From an uncultured Ruegeria sp. (GTDB taxonomy: Bacteria; Pseudomonadota; Alphaproteobacteria; Rhodobacterales; Rhodobacteraceae), in assembly GCF_947497005.1 (NCBI RefSeq), contig NZ_CANMFF010000016.1, positions 47,686 to 111,685 of the forward strand: a stretch of 64,000 nucleotides of DNA, in the 5' to 3' direction. The notes under the pieces are model-generated. The model saw only the letters and a program-made list of their open reading frames with translations. It did not search any database and was not told the DNA's origin. This document shows, piece by piece, positions 21,983 through 30,119 of the stretch. Position 1 is the stretch's first letter, and the number at the start of each line of letters is the position of its first letter. Position numbers and translations under genes: made by a program.

Positions 21983-22432
21983 TTACTTCACCTCGATGCC
22001 CATAGAGCGGGCCGAGCCCAGGATGATCTGCATTGCGCCTTCGACGTCGTTGGCGTTCAGATCTTTCATTTTGGCTTCGGCGATTTCACGAACCTGCTTG
22101 CTGGTCACGGTAGCCACGGTCTCACGACCTGGGTTTTCCGCGCCACGGGGGCGGTTACGCTTGCCAACCGGCTTCAGGCCAGCGGCTTTTTTCAGGTAAT
22201 AAGACGCGGGCGGCGTCTTGATGTCCATGGTGAAGGACTTGTCCTGATAATAGGTGATCACAGTTGGGCAAGGCGCGCCCTGCTCCATGTCTGCTGTCTT
22301 GGCGTTGAACGCCTTGCAGAATTCCATGATGTTGATGCCGCGCTGACCCAGCGCCGGACCAACTGGCGGCGACGGGTTCGCCTGACCTGCAGGAACCTGC
22401 AGTTTCATTGTACCAGCAAGCTTCTTGGCCAT
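21983..22432 (-). CDS. rplK: 50S ribosomal protein L11
   Basis: Binds the GTPase-associated region of 23S rRNA and is needed for RelA activation on stalled ribosomes. The 149-residue product begins MAKKLAGTMKLQVPAGQANP and contains the conserved proline-rich PSPPVGPALGQRGINIMEF and the C-terminal TKQVREIAEAKMKDLN. First gene of a two-gene rplKA transcript here, instead of following nusG directly as in most genomes. Confidence 0.98.
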   Translation of the reverse strand: MAKKLAGTMKLQVPAGQANPSPPVGPALGQRGINIMEFCKAFNAKTADMEQGAPCPTVITYYQDKSFTMDIKTPPASYYLKKAAGLKPVGKRNRPRGAENPGRETVATVTSKQVREIAEAKMKDLNANDVEGAMQIILGSARSMGIEVK

Positions 22433-22555
22433 TTGGTTTTCCTTTCAACGTAGATGAGACGCGTCCCATCCGGTTTATGTTGCGTGGTCCGATCCGGGAT
22501 CGCGATCCCTGCAACCTCCCACGAGAGAATCTCGCCCGAAGACGATAGGGCGGCA

Positions 22556-22584
22556 TGTATAGCGGAACAGAGGGGTTGGCAAGT
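22556..22584 (-). promoter_or_regulatory. Candidate promoter of rplKA
   Basis: On the minus strand TATACA (22556-22561) is preceded by ACTTGC at 17-nt spacing (22579-22584) or by TTGCCA at 15-nt spacing (22577-22582). The sequence TTGCCAACCCC recurs at the rpsJ promoter. Start of transcription would be near 22549, leaving a leader of about 117 nt. Which -35 is used is uncertain. Confidence 0.45.
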
Positions 22585-22745
22585 GGTGTGCACCTTATTC
22601 CTGAATGGTGCGTTTATCTTCTGATCAGGTGTTGGTGACAGTAAGGAATCTCCAAACATAGTAATTTATTTGAATACTTTAGTTGCTTCAAAAGCGAAGG
22701 CAGGTATCGTAGTACAGCTTGGTCAACAAAAAGAGGTGGTCAGGG
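22585..22745. other. Upstream region between rplK and the lipoprotein gene
   Basis: With the rplK leader this makes a 313-bp gap without a gene. It is AT-richer than its surroundings around 22655-22700. It should contain the promoter of the plus-strand lipoprotein gene, but I cannot point to convincing hexamers. An AGAGG ribosome-binding site for that gene is at 22732-22736. Confidence 0.3.
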
Positions 22746-23606
22746 ATGGCATCATCTCGACTAAACAAGGGACTACTGATCTTCATTCTTTTTGCTGTGG
22801 TTCCAGGCTGCGGCAGCAAGGCTCAGGATCAAAGCGCCGCGTCCGATACGGTTGCCCAAACCGGCGCATCTGACAGACCTTCTTCATTTGCTCCGACAGG
22901 GATTGATCCTGCCTCCTTTGCCGGTCGGTTTCAGATCAAACTGACCAAAGAAGTTCCCCTGCGCGATATTCCTGTTCCCTTTACCGTTTATGGCGGTCTC
23001 GAAGAAGCCAGCCCTACCCGTTTGCGATTGAAGGCCTTCATGGATCTGCGTGGATTGCAGGAAAAGGCGCCTCAGATACTAACTGGCCCCTTGGAAGAAA
23101 GCTGCAAACGCCAAATCTACCTCGAGGTTCGAAATGTCACTGCCAAGGGTGACACCGTGCGGGTCGAGGGCTCGGCTCGTGCTCGGTTTACAACCTGCAA
23201 TCGGCGCGAAGAACCGGGCTTTCGATACTTTGGGGCAACGGTAGACGCGGTTGCGGTCGCCAAGGCAGAGGTGAAAGGCCAATGTCTCACATTCAGTATC
23301 GAAGGGGTTGATCTGAATCCGCGCGGGTTCATCGGCGCTGTCACCGACCTGTTCGGCCTGACCAATCGCATCAACGAAGCAGTCCTGGAAAAGGGAGGCG
23401 AGTTTTTGGCAGCCCATCCGGTTTGTCCGCCACTGCCTGAAGAATTCACAGTTCTCGACCCTGATTACGAGTCCGGAGGCACACGCGAAATTGCTCCCGG
23501 TGGGATGGGAGCAGCTATTACCGGATCTGCCGATGTCAGCGCAGAGACAATAGTCAAAGTCCTTGGTGGGCTGAAGGAGCTTGGCGTATTGGAGTTTTCT
23601 GAATGA
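22746..23606 (+). CDS. Putative lipoprotein, first of a paralogue pair
   Basis: Unrecognised family. The ATG at 22746 follows AGAGG; an in-frame TTG at 22719 is less likely. The product (286 residues) begins with a lipoprotein signal (LLIFILFAVVPGCGS, lipobox VPGC), followed by a Ser/Ala/Asp-rich linker and a large periplasmic domain. Cysteines in ESCKRQ, FTTCNR, GQCLTF and HPVCPPLP are suited to disulphides. Its C-terminal 60 residues (CPPLPEEFTVLDPDYESGG and so on) align with the end of the next gene, so the two arose by duplication. The genes overlap as ATGA. Confidence 0.78.
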   Translation: MASSRLNKGLLIFILFAVVPGCGSKAQDQSAASDTVAQTGASDRPSSFAPTGIDPASFAGRFQIKLTKEVPLRDIPVPFTVYGGLEEASPTRLRLKAFMDLRGLQEKAPQILTGPLEESCKRQIYLEVRNVTAKGDTVRVEGSARARFTTCNRREEPGFRYFGATVDAVAVAKAEVKGQCLTFSIEGVDLNPRGFIGAVTDLFGLTNRINEAVLEKGGEFLAAHPVCPPLPEEFTVLDPDYESGGTREIAPGGMGAAITGSADVSAETIVKVLGGLKELGVLEFSE

Positions 23607-24367
23607 GACTTTGGTTGGTTTTCCCAGTCTTAATAGCAGCCGCTTTGGTTGCCCGGGCAACCAATGCACAACAGGTCGATTTCGTCATCGACTCGACATT
23701 ACAGGTCCGGGAGACGGCGCTGCCATATACGCTCGATCTGAACCTCACCGCTGTCGCCCCTACTCGGATCGGAGTGGGCGCGTTACTCGATCTTCGAGAA
23801 ATTCAGAAAATTGTGCCTGAGCGATTGGCTGATAAAGCAATTGTTGACAATTGCGGTCTGCAAGTCCGACTTGATGATCTAAGCTTTGAAGCCCAGGACG
23901 ATGCGATGGATCTTAATGGGGATGTGACCATCACGATCTTCGAATGCAGCCGGACCAGTGAACGCGACTTTCAGCGCGGTGAACAGAAAAAGGCTATCTT
24001 GGCGAATATGTCCACCGAAGCGACTGTCGAGTTGCGCGACAATTGCGCCTTTTTCAAACTCATTGATCTTACGCTTACGGCTCCCGAAGAACTGCGTGAG
24101 CAGCTTTTGGAAGATAATACTCTCGACTCCGTAAAGAAGCTTATGCTGGCAGCTATCGATCTTGTGTTAAACGAAACCCCGTTGTGCCCGGAACTCCCGG
24201 CGGAACTCGCGTCCCTTGACCCGGTTTACGAAAATGGCGGCCCAAGAGAGATCGGAGAAGGTGGACTTGGTGTATTCCTTGACGGGTCGGTGGATGTCAG
24301 CCCTTCGACAATTCTCGACATTCTTACAGTCCTTCAACAACAAGAACTGATCCCCGGCCCACCATAA
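23603..24367 (+). CDS. Putative secreted protein, second of a paralogue pair
   Basis: A 254-residue product with a Sec signal peptide (MRLWLVFPVLIAAALVARATNAQQ, cleavage probably after NAQ or ATNA). It is a diverged paralogue of the upstream lipoprotein: both share a beta-rich N-terminal domain (PYTLDLNLTAVAPTRIGVGALLDL here versus PFTVYGGLEEASPTRLRLKA there, as landmarks), matching cysteines (NCGL, ECSR, NCAF, LCPELP) and the ending LDPVYENGGPREIGEGGLG. This copy lacks the lipobox, so it should be soluble in the periplasm. Translationally coupled with its partner through an ATGA overlap. Confidence 0.78.
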   Translation: MRLWLVFPVLIAAALVARATNAQQVDFVIDSTLQVRETALPYTLDLNLTAVAPTRIGVGALLDLREIQKIVPERLADKAIVDNCGLQVRLDDLSFEAQDDAMDLNGDVTITIFECSRTSERDFQRGEQKKAILANMSTEATVELRDNCAFFKLIDLTLTAPEELREQLLEDNTLDSVKKLMLAAIDLVLNETPLCPELPAELASLDPVYENGGPREIGEGGLGVFLDGSVDVSPSTILDILTVLQQQELIPGPP

Positions 24368-24440
24368 CTGCAAAACAGTTTTATTGTCGCTGACGTACTA
24401 CGCCGTTTCCATATGGGCTTAAAAACTGGCTCGTCAAAAC

Positions 24441-24477
24441 AAAAAAGCGCTGCGGTGCCGTTGGCACTGCAGCGCTT
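24441..24477 (-). terminator. Intrinsic terminator after nusG
   Basis: Minus-strand stem AAGCGCTGC/GCAGCGCTT with an inner GTGCC/GGCAC pair (24445-24477), followed by six T residues (24441-24446, overlapping the last pairs). It ends the secE-nusG transcript, explaining why rplKA needs its own promoter. Confidence 0.85.
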
Positions 24478-24498
24478 CAAAATTCTCTGTAAAGCGCG

Positions 24499-25032
24499 TT
24501 AGATCTGCTTCGTGACCTGCGTGAAATCCAGCTCGACCGGAGTTTCTCGACCAAAGATCGAGACCGAGACCTTCAGCTTCTGCGCATCGTCGTCTACGCC
24601 TTCGACCATGCCGTCGAAATCTTCGAACGGGCCGTCGTTGACCTTGACTTTCTCGCCAATCTCGAAGGTGATCATCAGCTTGGGCGCTTCTTCACCTTCC
24701 TGAACGCGGTTGAGGATCTGGTTCACCTCAGCGTCGCGCATCGGCATCGGGCGCCCCTGAGGGCCCAGAAAGCCGGTAACGCGATTGATCGAATTGATCA
24801 GGTGATAACCCTGATCCGACATCTCCATATGCACCAGCACATAGCCGGGCATGAAGCGGCGTTCGGTCGTGACCTTCTTGCCCCGGCGCACTTCGATCAC
24901 CTCTTCGGTGGGCACCAGAACTTCGTCGATATCGTCCTCAAGGCCCTGCTCGGCCACCGACGTGCGGATCTGCTCTGCGATCTTCTTTTCGAAATTCGAA
25001 AGAACGCTGACCGAGTACCACCGTTTCGCCAT
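24499..25032 (-). CDS. nusG: Transcription termination/antitermination factor NusG
   Basis: Binds RNA polymerase and links it to Rho or to ribosomal S10. The start is the ATG read from 25032 (MAKRWYSVSVLSNFEKKIAE), giving 177 residues; the open frame continues upstream but that extension is not conserved. The NGN domain has RFMPGYVLVHMEM and the KOW domain has GEKVKVNDGPFEDFDGMVE. It follows secE after 200 bp and ends at an intrinsic terminator instead of running into rplK. Confidence 0.97.
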   Translation of the reverse strand: MAKRWYSVSVLSNFEKKIAEQIRTSVAEQGLEDDIDEVLVPTEEVIEVRRGKKVTTERRFMPGYVLVHMEMSDQGYHLINSINRVTGFLGPQGRPMPMRDAEVNQILNRVQEGEEAPKLMITFEIGEKVKVNDGPFEDFDGMVEGVDDDAQKLKVSVSIFGRETPVELDFTQVTKQI

Positions 25033-25232
25033 GAACCTGTCGTCCTTGTTTGTCTTCGGGGCATTCTGTTTGCCGAACACGCCCGTCATTAAAATCCTGT
25101 CAAGCCATCCGGAATAAAAAGCGGCGCGCAGCCCGAATCGCCACACGCCCATTCCGAATAGTACCGTGTCACCTACTCTGACATTGCGCGCTGCGCAAGG
25201 GGGCAGCGGTGTTTCCGCCCTTCCAAACCGGC

Positions 25233-25430
25233 TTAGCCGAAGGCACCGAGAATCAGCTGAAGACCACTGCGGATACCCAGATCGACCAGAGCAAAGAAGA
25301 CCGCTGTCAGCGCCGCCATGATGAAGACCATAACCGTGGTCAGCAGCACCTCGCGCCGGGTTGGCCAGACGACCTTGGAAACTTCGGCACGGACCTGCTG
25401 AATGAACTGGATCGGGTTGATAGTAGCCAT
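25233..25430 (-). CDS. secE: Preprotein translocase subunit SecE
   Basis: Small essential subunit of the SecYEG translocon. The 65-residue product is the short single-helix form: an amphipathic N-terminus with the conserved FIQQVRAEVSKVVWPTRREV followed by one membrane helix at about residues 28-60. It has its own promoter candidate 33 bp upstream. No tRNA-Trp gene precedes it, unlike in many other bacteria. Confidence 0.97.
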   Translation of the reverse strand: MATINPIQFIQQVRAEVSKVVWPTRREVLLTTVMVFIMAALTAVFFALVDLGIRSGLQLILGAFG

Positions 25431-25462
25431 TTGGCGTGTTCTCTCTGCTAGCGGATGGGCCG

Positions 25463-25491
25463 GACATAGCCGGGCATTGCGACAATTTCAA
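25463..25491 (-). promoter_or_regulatory. Candidate promoter of secE-nusG
   Basis: On the minus strand TTGAAA (25486-25491) is followed after exactly 17 nt by TATGTC (25463-25468). Transcription would start near 25456, leaving a leader of about 26 nt. The -10 ends in C. The -35 directly abuts the hairpin that follows ccoS. Confidence 0.55.
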
Positions 25492-25514
25492 GGGCAGTTG
25501 GAACAACTCTGCCC
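25492..25514 (-). terminator. Weak hairpin after ccoS
   Basis: GGGCAG-TTG-GAA-CAA-CT-CTGCCC: a bulged 9-bp stem located 16 bp after the ccoS stop codon on the minus strand, followed by TTGAAATTG instead of a clean T run. It may end the ccoGHIS transcript weakly. The downstream bases are used as the -35 of secE. Confidence 0.4.
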
Positions 25515-25529
25515 CTACCGGACACTCAG

Positions 25530-25688
25530 TCACGGCTTGGGTTTGTCATCCCATTCGTCACTCAGGATGCGGCGTGCGTCGCCTTCGGGGTCTTCATACT
25601 GGTTGGAGCGCACCGTGTAGATGAAGGCGACCAAACCAACGCCGCCCAGAAACAGAGAAATCGGGATCAGATAGGCAAGCACTTCCAT
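25530..25688 (-). CDS. ccoS: cbb3 oxidase maturation protein CcoS
   Basis: A 52-residue protein, too short for most gene finders: MEVLAYLIPISLFLGGVGLV, then AFIYTVRSNQYEDPEGDARR and ILSDEWDDKPKP. One membrane helix at about residues 5-25 and the DPEGDARRIL motif identify CcoS, needed for cofactor insertion (heme b and CuB) into the cbb3 oxidase. It lies 5 bp after ccoI, as in the ccoGHIS (rdxBHIS) operons of related bacteria. Confidence 0.93.
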   Translation of the reverse strand: MEVLAYLIPISLFLGGVGLVAFIYTVRSNQYEDPEGDARRILSDEWDDKPKP

Positions 25689-25693
25689 CCGGG

Positions 25694-27871
25694 TCACCTC
25701 AGCCGCAATGCATTAAGCGACACGGTAATCGACGAGGTCGACATCGCCAAGGCCGCGATCAGCGGTGTCGCAAGTCCGATAACCGCCAGCGGAACGGCAA
25801 TCACGTTGTAAACCGTCGCGATCTGAAAATTCTCACGAATACGCTTGGTGGCTTTGACCGCCGTATCGCAGGCATCCGCAATCGGCGAAAGATCATTGCC
25901 CAACAACACGATGTCAGATGCGACCCGTGCGGCATCCAGCGCAGAGGCCGGAGAGATCGACACATGCGCCGCCGCCAGAGCGGCAGTATCGTTCAGCCCG
26001 TCACCGATCATCAAGACGTTGCGGCCCTGATCGCTGAGGTCCTGAATGCGTTTTGCCTTGTCCTGCGGTAAAGCCTCGGCAATCCAATCCGTGATACCCA
26101 GCTTTTCTGCCAGAGATTTCACAGCACCCTGCGAGTCTCCTGAAATCAAAAGCACATGCTTGCCCGAAGCACGTAGCGCGTCCACCGCCTCTGCCGCACC
26201 CGGGCGCAACGTATCCGAGAAACGAAACGCTTCGGGCGCGTCATCACCGACCGCCAGCCAGGCTGAGGTTTCCGTACCCTGATCAGCACCGACCCATGCC
26301 GCCCTGCCCAAACGAACGCGCTGACCACGGTATTCCCCTTCGGTGCCATATCCGGGCACTTCGGTAATGCCTCGCACATTTGCTGGCTTAATTCCGGCCG
26401 CGCGCGCCGCTTTTACCAATGACACGGACAAGGGATGCGCCGAGGCCTCGGCCAGCGCCTGGGCAATCTCGACTTTGGCGCGTGCATGATCTCCTAGGTT
26501 GACCAGCTCCGGGGCGCCGGATGTCAGGGTGCCGGTTTTATCGAACACCACCGTGTCGGCCTCGGACAATCGTTCGAGCGCTGTTGCGTGTTTGATCAGC
26601 ATTCCCTTGCGGAACAACCGACCCGAAGCGGCAGTCGTCACCGCGGGAACAGCCAAACCCAGCGCGCAGGGGCAGGTTATGATCAGAACTGCCGCCGCAA
26701 TATTCAGTGCCGTACGCAAATCACCGGAATAGAGGTACCACCCAACAAAGCTGAGCGCTGACAGGATATGCACACCAGGCGCATAGAGCTTGGCCGCTTT
26801 GTCTGCCAACGAGGTATAGCGGGACCGGCCAGACTCGGCGATGGCCACCAGATCAGCCATGCGATGCAAGGACGTATCCTCGCCCACGGCGGTTGCCTGA
26901 ATGGTCAAAGGTCCGGTCAGGTTCACTTCGCCCGCGCTGACAGTTTGTCCTGCTTCGGCGAAGACAGGCACTGTCTCGCCGGTCAGAAGGGATCGATCCA
27001 GTTCGGACCGACCCGACACGATCTGACCGTCTACAGGCATGCGCCCACCCGGTCGTACGAGGATCAGATCTCCGACGCGCAACTCGGCAACGGCAATTTC
27101 TTCTTCAATGCCGTCAATAACCCGAATTGCACGGGGAACTTCCAGAGCGGTCAATTCCTCGGCCGCGGACCGCGCTGCAGCGCGGGTGCGGAAATCCAGA
27201 TACCGACCAGCCAGCAGAAAGAAGGTCAATGTCAGTGCAGCGTCGAAATAGGCGTGCTCACCGCTCAGTGCGGTTTCCCACAGTGATGTGATAAGCGCCA
27301 GCAGGATCGCCAGCACAATCGGCACATCCATATTCAGTCGCCGCACCCGCAAGGCGCTCCAGGCATTGGCAAAGAAAGGCTGGGCCGAGAAGGCTATGGC
27401 GGGCAATGCAATCGCGGCTGAGATCCAGTGGAACATGTCGCGCGTCGCGTCGGTCGCACCAGACCAAACAGACACCGAAAGCAACATGACGTTCATGGAT
27501 GCAAACCCGGCGACCGCCAGACGCATCAACAGGTCGCGGCCGGACTTGTCTGTCTGTGTGGCTGACAAAGCACCGGGATCAAGCTCGTGGGCTTCAAACC
27601 CTGCCTGCTCAAGCACAGGGATCAGATCGGCAGCACGCATTTCCGGTGCGGCTTTGATCAACGCGCGCTTCAGGGTCAGGTTCACACGCGCGTCTTCAAC
27701 ACCGGGATGCGCGTTCAGTTCACGCTCGACCGTCGCGATACAGGCCGAACAATGAATGCCCGGCAGTGACAAGGCAATCTGCACGTCTTCCGGTATGGGC
27801 CGGGCGGGTTCTGGCGGAGCCGCAAGGCAACCCGGGCAGGCCGCTGTACCAGATGAAAGCTGCGCCGTCAT
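25694..27871 (-). CDS. ccoI: Copper-translocating P-type ATPase CcoI (FixI)
   Basis: Inner-membrane Cu(I) exporter that supplies copper for cbb3 oxidase assembly. The 725-residue protein has an N-terminal Cys pair (ACPGC, 12 and 15), an HMA domain with CSAC (41-44), transmembrane helices, the actuator loop with LTGETVP (near 296-302), the metal site CPC (400-402), the phosphorylated DKTGT (444-448), the ATP-binding SAHPL and the hinge GDGLNDTAAL. All catalytic motifs are intact. It follows ccoH by 3 bp. Confidence 0.96.
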   Translation of the reverse strand: MTAQLSSGTAACPGCLAAPPEPARPIPEDVQIALSLPGIHCSACIATVERELNAHPGVEDARVNLTLKRALIKAAPEMRAADLIPVLEQAGFEAHELDPGALSATQTDKSGRDLLMRLAVAGFASMNVMLLSVSVWSGATDATRDMFHWISAAIALPAIAFSAQPFFANAWSALRVRRLNMDVPIVLAILLALITSLWETALSGEHAYFDAALTLTFFLLAGRYLDFRTRAAARSAAEELTALEVPRAIRVIDGIEEEIAVAELRVGDLILVRPGGRMPVDGQIVSGRSELDRSLLTGETVPVFAEAGQTVSAGEVNLTGPLTIQATAVGEDTSLHRMADLVAIAESGRSRYTSLADKAAKLYAPGVHILSALSFVGWYLYSGDLRTALNIAAAVLIITCPCALGLAVPAVTTAASGRLFRKGMLIKHATALERLSEADTVVFDKTGTLTSGAPELVNLGDHARAKVEIAQALAEASAHPLSVSLVKAARAAGIKPANVRGITEVPGYGTEGEYRGQRVRLGRAAWVGADQGTETSAWLAVGDDAPEAFRFSDTLRPGAAEAVDALRASGKHVLLISGDSQGAVKSLAEKLGITDWIAEALPQDKAKRIQDLSDQGRNVLMIGDGLNDTAALAAAHVSISPASALDAARVASDIVLLGNDLSPIADACDTAVKATKRIRENFQIATVYNVIAVPLAVIGLATPLIAALAMSTSSITVSLNALRLR

Positions 27872-27874
27872 TGG

Positions 27875-28333
27875 CTACCCTTTCACATACAGCGGCACCC
27901 GCTGCGAAAATTCGGCGCCACTATTGTCACGCGCCACCAAGCGGATGTTCCAGTTCCCCTTACTCAATGTGGCAGGTGTAGCATAAGCTGTACCGTCGAA
28001 CGTGAAATCCGGCGCGAAATCGTCGCGCACGTGGGTTGCCCGCCCAACAACCGCCTGCAATTCGCTCACCTGAACCGGGGCACCACTTTCATCGGTGATG
28101 TGCAGGATCAGAAGACCGCCTTTGGTTTCCGCCCGAACAGCCCAGCCCAACGCCTGCTGTTCTTTCAGGCGCTCGTTGAATTCCTGACTGGCAACGTATG
28201 AGTTCTTCACCTCCAGCCCGGGAAAGGTTTGGACCGCCTTGTAGGCAAGAACAAGGTTCACCGCGATAATCACGCCGAAAGCACCGACAAACACAGCCAG
28301 AGCGTGCTTTCCAGTGAATTTACGTTCAGCCAT
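27875..28333 (-). CDS. ccoH: cbb3 oxidase assembly protein CcoH (FixH)
   Basis: A 152-residue membrane-anchored protein that binds early cbb3 assembly intermediates and helps mature CcoP/CcoN. One N-terminal membrane helix (about residues 9-31) is followed by a periplasmic immunoglobulin-like FixH domain with NSYVASQEFNERLKEQQALG and GNWNIRLVARDNSGAEFSQR. Two bp separate it from ccoG and 3 bp from ccoI, so the operon is translated tightly. Confidence 0.93.
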   Translation of the reverse strand: MAERKFTGKHALAVFVGAFGVIIAVNLVLAYKAVQTFPGLEVKNSYVASQEFNERLKEQQALGWAVRAETKGGLLILHITDESGAPVQVSELQAVVGRATHVRDDFAPDFTFDGTAYATPATLSKGNWNIRLVARDNSGAEFSQRVPLYVKG

Positions 28334-28335
28334 GA

Positions 28336-29763
28336 TCAGTTCCCCCGTCCGTTAAACGTGGTGTCCTTGTAGGCGCGTTCACCGCTGCTGAGATCTTCGA
28401 CCCAGATCCGCACTGGCGTGGCCTCCGCTGCGGCCGGGGCAGCATCGCGGGACGCCACGATGTATACGCGGGTCAATTGTGCAGTATCCGCCGTGACATT
28501 CACAGTATCGATCTTGGTTCCTTCAATTTCCACCCGCATCGCCGGATCGCCTGCCAAGGACAATTTGAACAATCGGTCCTCACCATGCTTATTGCGTAGA
28601 CGCACGTCATAGGTATTACGGATTGTGCCGTCTGACAGGGTGACAAACGTTGGGTTACGCACCGGCGCAACAGTCAAATCGATATCGGACCGGATGAACA
28701 GTGCGAATAGCAATCCGAAACCCACCAATGACCACATTGCCGTATACATGATCGTACGAGCTCGGAAGATATGTTTCCACACGCTCTTGGGCAGCATACC
28801 GGACCGTTCATGCGTTTCATCGCTGAGGGCCATATAGTCGATCAGCCCACGCGGCTTGCCGATCTTGGCCATCATATCATCACAGGCATCGATACATAAG
28901 GCGCAGGTGATGCATTCCAGTTGCTGGCCGTCCCGGATATCGATCCCGACCGGGCAAACGTTCACGCAGGCCATGCAATCGATGCAATCTCCCAACTCGG
29001 AATCTGCGGTCCGCTTGCCCTTGCCGCGCGGCTCGCCCCGCCATTCGCGGTAACCGACAACCAGCGTATCCTCATCCATCATTGCCGCTTGAATGCGCGG
29101 CCAGGGGCACGCGTAAATGCAGATCTGCTCGCGGGCGAACCCACCAAAGAAGAATGTGGTGCCTGTCAGGATCAGCATTGTCGTGTAGGCAACCGGATGC
29201 GCTTTGCCGGTCACCAGATCCATCGCCAGCGTCGGTGCATCTGCGAAGTAGAACACCCAGGCACCACCCGTGGCCAAGCCGATCAGGAACCAGGTCACCC
29301 ATTTCGTCAACCGAAGCCGCGCCTTGCGGAAATCAAGTTTTTCTTGCCGGTGCAAACGCAACCGGGCGTTTCGATCCCCTTCGATCCAACGCTCGACCAG
29401 AATGAACAGGTCGGTCCAGACCGTTTGCGGGCAGGCATACCCGCACCACACGCGCCCCAAGGCTGATGTAAACAGAAACAGACCCAGCCCTGCCATGATC
29501 AGCAGACCGGCTACAAAGTAGAACTCATGCGGCCAGATCTCGATCCAGAAGAAATAGAAACGCCGGTTAGCCAAATCCAGCAGAACGGCCTGATCCGGCA
29601 GGCTGGGGCCACGATCCCATCTGATCCACGGCGTCACATAATAGATGCCCAATGTTACGATGAGGATGATCCATTTCAGGTTTCGAAACGGCCCCGAAAC
29701 ACGTCTTGGAAAGATTGGTTCTCGCGCGGCGTATAGGCTGGGGGCGGGATCGGAATCGCTCAC
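28336..29763 (-). CDS. ccoG: cbb3 oxidase accessory protein CcoG (RdxB), 4Fe-4S protein
   Basis: Inner-membrane iron-sulfur protein that reduces Cu(II) in support of cbb3 assembly in Rhodobacter relatives. The 475-residue product has several N-terminal membrane helices with WCGYACPQTVW (residues 107-117), an ACPWPRIQAAM segment, then two ferredoxin-type clusters: C260, C263, C266, C270 and C284, C287, C290, C294. A C-terminal periplasmic domain completes it. It is first in the ccoGHIS operon and has a perfect FNR box 63 bp upstream of its ATG. Confidence 0.95.
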   Translation of the reverse strand: MSDSDPAPSLYAAREPIFPRRVSGPFRNLKWIILIVTLGIYYVTPWIRWDRGPSLPDQAVLLDLANRRFYFFWIEIWPHEFYFVAGLLIMAGLGLFLFTSALGRVWCGYACPQTVWTDLFILVERWIEGDRNARLRLHRQEKLDFRKARLRLTKWVTWFLIGLATGGAWVFYFADAPTLAMDLVTGKAHPVAYTTMLILTGTTFFFGGFAREQICIYACPWPRIQAAMMDEDTLVVGYREWRGEPRGKGKRTADSELGDCIDCMACVNVCPVGIDIRDGQQLECITCALCIDACDDMMAKIGKPRGLIDYMALSDETHERSGMLPKSVWKHIFRARTIMYTAMWSLVGFGLLFALFIRSDIDLTVAPVRNPTFVTLSDGTIRNTYDVRLRNKHGEDRLFKLSLAGDPAMRVEIEGTKIDTVNVTADTAQLTRVYIVASRDAAPAAAEATPVRIWVEDLSSGERAYKDTTFNGRGN

Positions 29764-29825
29764 TGGCTGGCTCCATAAATGGGTCTTCTGAAGGCGTCTT
29801 GTTCCAGATCATGCATGGATGAACT

Positions 29826-29839
29826 TTGACATGGGTCAA
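29826..29839. promoter_or_regulatory. FNR/FnrL box upstream of ccoGHIS
   Basis: TTGACATGGGTCAA is a perfect dyad (TTGAC-N4-GTCAA) matching the FnrL consensus. Its centre lies about 70 bp upstream of the ccoG ATG, suitable for a class II activation site at -41.5. It predicts induction of the assembly operon at low oxygen by FnrL, encoded about 5 kb away. Confidence 0.85.
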
Positions 29840-30023
29840 AACGCGCATCGAGCAAACATCTTTTGGGTTTCACAGAGCCCGGATACCAAAGAAGTTTTTG
29901 CACCCTGGCTTCTGTTTTATGGTTTTCCGCTTGGAAATATTGCGTTTTTCAAGCAGGCCTGTGTCTTGATGATAATACAAACACCGGGTTCCGGCCCATT
30001 GGCAAATCACCCGAAAATTCGTT

Positions 30024-30106
30024 AAAAAAGCACCGGCTGTTCAGGAAACGCGCGAACAGATGGAACAGCCGGTGCTACAGCCTTCGGGCGGCGAACCGCC
30101 CGAAGG
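30024..30106 (-). terminator. Terminator after ccoNOQP, with a second hairpin
   Basis: Perfect 14-bp arms AGCACCGGCTGTTC (30029-30042) and GAACAGCCGGTGCT (30063-30076) enclose 20 nt; on the minus strand the stem is followed by TTTTTTAAC. Just before it (13 bp after the ccoP stop) is another perfect 11-bp hairpin, CCTTCGGGCGG (30081-30091) and its complement (30096-30106). The rest of the 356-bp gap (29840-30023) is AT-rich near the ccoG promoter and shows no gene. Confidence 0.85.
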
Positions 30107-30119
30107 TGCTCTCTAGGTC

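Noticed and set aside
25431..25530. Possible tRNA-Trp upstream of secE
   Set aside because: Looked for the cloverleaf and CCA anticodon arm because many bacteria have it there; none is present.
25033..25533. Upstream extension of the nusG frame
   Set aside because: It would run through secE in another frame; the conserved NusG N-terminus begins at 25032.
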